DNA from: Limisphaerales bacterium
GTDB lineage: Bacteria; Verrucomicrobiota; Verrucomicrobiia; Limisphaerales; UBA11358
Length of the DNA stretch: 5,802 nucleotides
NCBI GenBank assembly: GCA_003133815.1
Contig: PKZR01000253.1
Coordinates: 203-6,004, forward strand
Reading direction: 5' to 3'
Notes under the pieces: model-generated
What the model saw: the letters and a program-made list of their open reading frames with translations, nothing else
The model's database searches: none
Told to the model about the DNA's origin: nothing
Shown: piece by piece, positions 4,194-5,802 of the stretch
Layout of the letters: each line of letters starts with the position of its first letter
Position numbering within the stretch: the first letter of the stretch is position 1
Made by a program: the position numbers and the translations under genes

Positions 4194-5802
4194 ATGTCGT
4201 CGCAAACAAAAGGGGAACAAGTGTTTCGCGGCATCGGCGTTTCCGCCGGGGTTTGCCGCGGGAAGATTCTCGTCCTGCACCGGGCGCGGCACATCATCTC
4301 CAAACGCGAAATTTCTGAAAGCGAAATAGCCTCGGAATCCAAACGTTTCGAACAGTCGCTCGCCCAGACGCGAAAGCAAATTTCCGAAATCCAGCACCGG
4401 GTCGTCCAAAACATGGGCGCAAAGGAAGGCGACATTTTTGAGGCGCACCTGCTGATGCTTGAAGACCGGGTGCTGGTCGAGGAGGTCATGAAGTTGATCC
4501 GCGACAAAAAATTCAACGCCGAAAACGCATTTCACACCGTCGCCGAGCGCTACGTCGCCGCGCTGGCCGAGGTGGACGACGATTACCTTCGCGAGCGCGC
4601 CGCCGACATGCACGACCTGAACGTGCGCGTGCTCGACAACCTGCTCGAAGTGAAGGACGCCTTCGACCTGCGCCATCTCACCGAGCCGTGCATTCTGGTC
4701 GGACACGATTTGAGCCCTTCCACGACGGCGCAACTGGACAAAAAACTCGTGCTCGGTTTCGCGACCGACATCGGCGGCAAAACTTCGCACACGGCGATCA
4801 TGGCGCGGTCTCTGGGAATTCCCGCCGTCGTCGGATTGCAGACCATCGCGGACGAGCTGGAGACCGGCGATTACGCGTTGCTTGACGGCTACAATGGCAC
4901 GGTCGTCGTCAATCCCACCGACCAGACGCTCTTCGAATACGGCCAGCTCGCGAAGATCAAGGCGTCACTTGAAGAAAAACTGCGTGCAATCAAAACCCAG
5001 CCCGCCGTCACCCTTGATGGAAAAATTATCCATCTCTCCGCGAACATCGAGGATCAAAACGACGTGGACGCCGTTCTTGCGCACGGCGCGGAAGGAGTCG
5101 GGCTTTTCCGCACGGAATTTTTATTCATCAACCGAGACAGTCTCCCGGACGAGGAAGATCAATACAAAGTTTACCGTCAAGTTGCCGCCGCGCTAAAGCC
5201 ACAGCCGGTCATAATCCGCACGCTGGACCTTGGCGGCGACAAATTTGCGTCGCATCTGCAGCTCACCAAGGAAGTGAATCCGTTTCTGGGCTGGCGCGCC
5301 ATCCGGTTCTGCCTTGCGCAGCCGGAAATGTTCTGCGCCCAGCTCCGCGCCATCCTCCGTGCCAGCACCGAAGGCAACGTTAAGATGATGTATCCGATGA
5401 TTTCCGGTCTGGAAGAATTGAATCAGGCCAACGCGCTCGTTGAGAAATGCAAAGCCGAGCTGCGCGCGGCAAAAATTCCGTTCGACGAGGAAATCAAAAT
5501 CGGGGCGATGATTGAAATTCCGTCCGCAGCGCTCATCGCCGATTCGCTGGCGCAGCGCGTAAAATTTTTCAGCATCGGCAGCAACGATTTGATTCAATAC
5601 ACACTCGCCGCCGACCGCACGAACGAAAAGGTTTCGCATCTTTACGAACCGACGCATCCGGCAATTTTGCGGCTGATCAAAATGACGGTTGATGCGGCGC
5701 ACAAGCACGGCATTTGGACCGGTGTTTGCGGCGAGATCGCGGGCGACCCGTTTCTCACTCCGCTGCTCATCGGTCTGGGTGTGGATGAATTGAGCGCCGC
5801 GC
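4194..5802 (+). CDS. ptsI: Phosphoenolpyruvate-protein phosphotransferase, PTS Enzyme I (3' end missing)
   Basis: The frame stays open from ATG 4194 to the right edge, 536 codons of an expected 575-590. Enzyme I takes phosphate from phosphoenolpyruvate and passes it to HPr. The start FRGIGVSAGVCRGK is the N-terminal swivelling domain. Catalytic H199 lies in GGKTSHTAIMAR. The TIM barrel has PEP-binding R306 in GVGLFRTEFLF, metal ligands E441 (MIEIP) and D465 (SIGSNDLIQYTLAADR), and active-site C512 in GVCGEIAGD. Each is 10 residues after the E. coli equivalent (H189, R296, E431, D455, C502), so the spacing is intact. There is no N-terminal GAF domain, so this is not PtsP. No ptsH or PTS permease lies upstream; efp ends at a terminator 58 bp before. 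A dyad TTTGC-AAC-GCAAA (4150-4162) sits in the leader, of unknown meaning. No clear promoter or Shine-Dalgarno sequence was seen. Confidence 0.96.
   Translation, partial: MSSQTKGEQVFRGIGVSAGVCRGKILVLHRARHIISKREISESEIASESKRFEQSLAQTRKQISEIQHRVVQNMGAKEGDIFEAHLLMLEDRVLVEEVMKLIRDKKFNAENAFHTVAERYVAALAEVDDDYLRERAADMHDLNVRVLDNLLEVKDAFDLRHLTEPCILVGHDLSPSTTAQLDKKLVLGFATDIGGKTSHTAIMARSLGIPAVVGLQTIADELETGDYALLDGYNGTVVVNPTDQTLFEYGQLAKIKASLEEKLRAIKTQPAVTLDGKIIHLSANIEDQNDVDAVLAHGAEGVGLFRTEFLFINRDSLPDEEDQYKVYRQVAAALKPQPVIIRTLDLGGDKFASHLQLTKEVNPFLGWRAIRFCLAQPEMFCAQLRAILRASTEGNVKMMYPMISGLEELNQANALVEKCKAELRAAKIPFDEEIKIGAMIEIPSAALIADSLAQRVKFFSIGSNDLIQYTLAADRTNEKVSHLYEPTHPAILRLIKMTVDAAHKHGIWTGVCGEIAGDPFLTPLLIGLGVDELSAA

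Noticed and set aside
4179..4790. A 203-aa open frame on the minus strand, and a similar one at 5193-5708
   Set aside because: Both are antisense shadows of ptsI, whose catalytic motifs are all present on the plus strand.

Overview
The window looks like a piece of chromosome from a GC-rich Gram-negative bacterium, most likely in or near the Verrucomicrobiota. That assignment is an inference. It rests on the EF-P sequence type, a DUF2167 protein with a signal peptide, genes without clear Shine-Dalgarno sequences, and degenerate CACGGAT-type and REP-like intergenic repeats that I associate from memory with that group. No rRNA or other phylogenetic marker is present to settle it. Most of the content is housekeeping, and I do not see a new defence, mobile or biosynthetic system.

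Positions 1-931 are gene-poor and disturbed. They hold a 21-bp tandem repeat cut by the left edge, a probable remnant of a winged-helix regulator (216-368), a cluster of REP-like hairpins (390-482), and an AT-rich patch with one possible small membrane protein on the minus strand (746-504). Positions 747-931 contain nothing I can name apart from a possible promoter for the next gene.

Positions 932-1843 (+) encode a complete secreted and membrane-anchored DUF2167 protein. Its stop codon lies 3 bp from the stop codon of a convergent minus-strand gene set. That set reads leftward from 3323: nrdR (ribonucleotide reductase repressor), an uncharacterised 185-aa protein joined to it by an ATGA overlap, then a HIT/Hint-type nucleotide hydrolase. 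The 122-bp gap before the HIT gene is almost filled by a long inverted repeat.

The 188-bp divergent region 3324-3511 separates nrdR from efp (+). It holds a good nrdR promoter with two NrdR-box-like palindromes placed 31 bp apart, which predicts that nrdR represses its own operon. efp (3512-4069) encodes a full-length elongation factor P whose loop tip carries Asn where the modified Lys or Arg normally sits. It ends at a strong intrinsic terminator. ptsI (4194 to the right edge) encodes Enzyme I of the phosphotransferase system, with its catalytic residues intact and its C-terminus outside the window. No ptsH lies directly upstream.

Functional links are limited. nrdR and the HIT protein both touch nucleotide metabolism, and efp and ptsI are independent housekeeping units.
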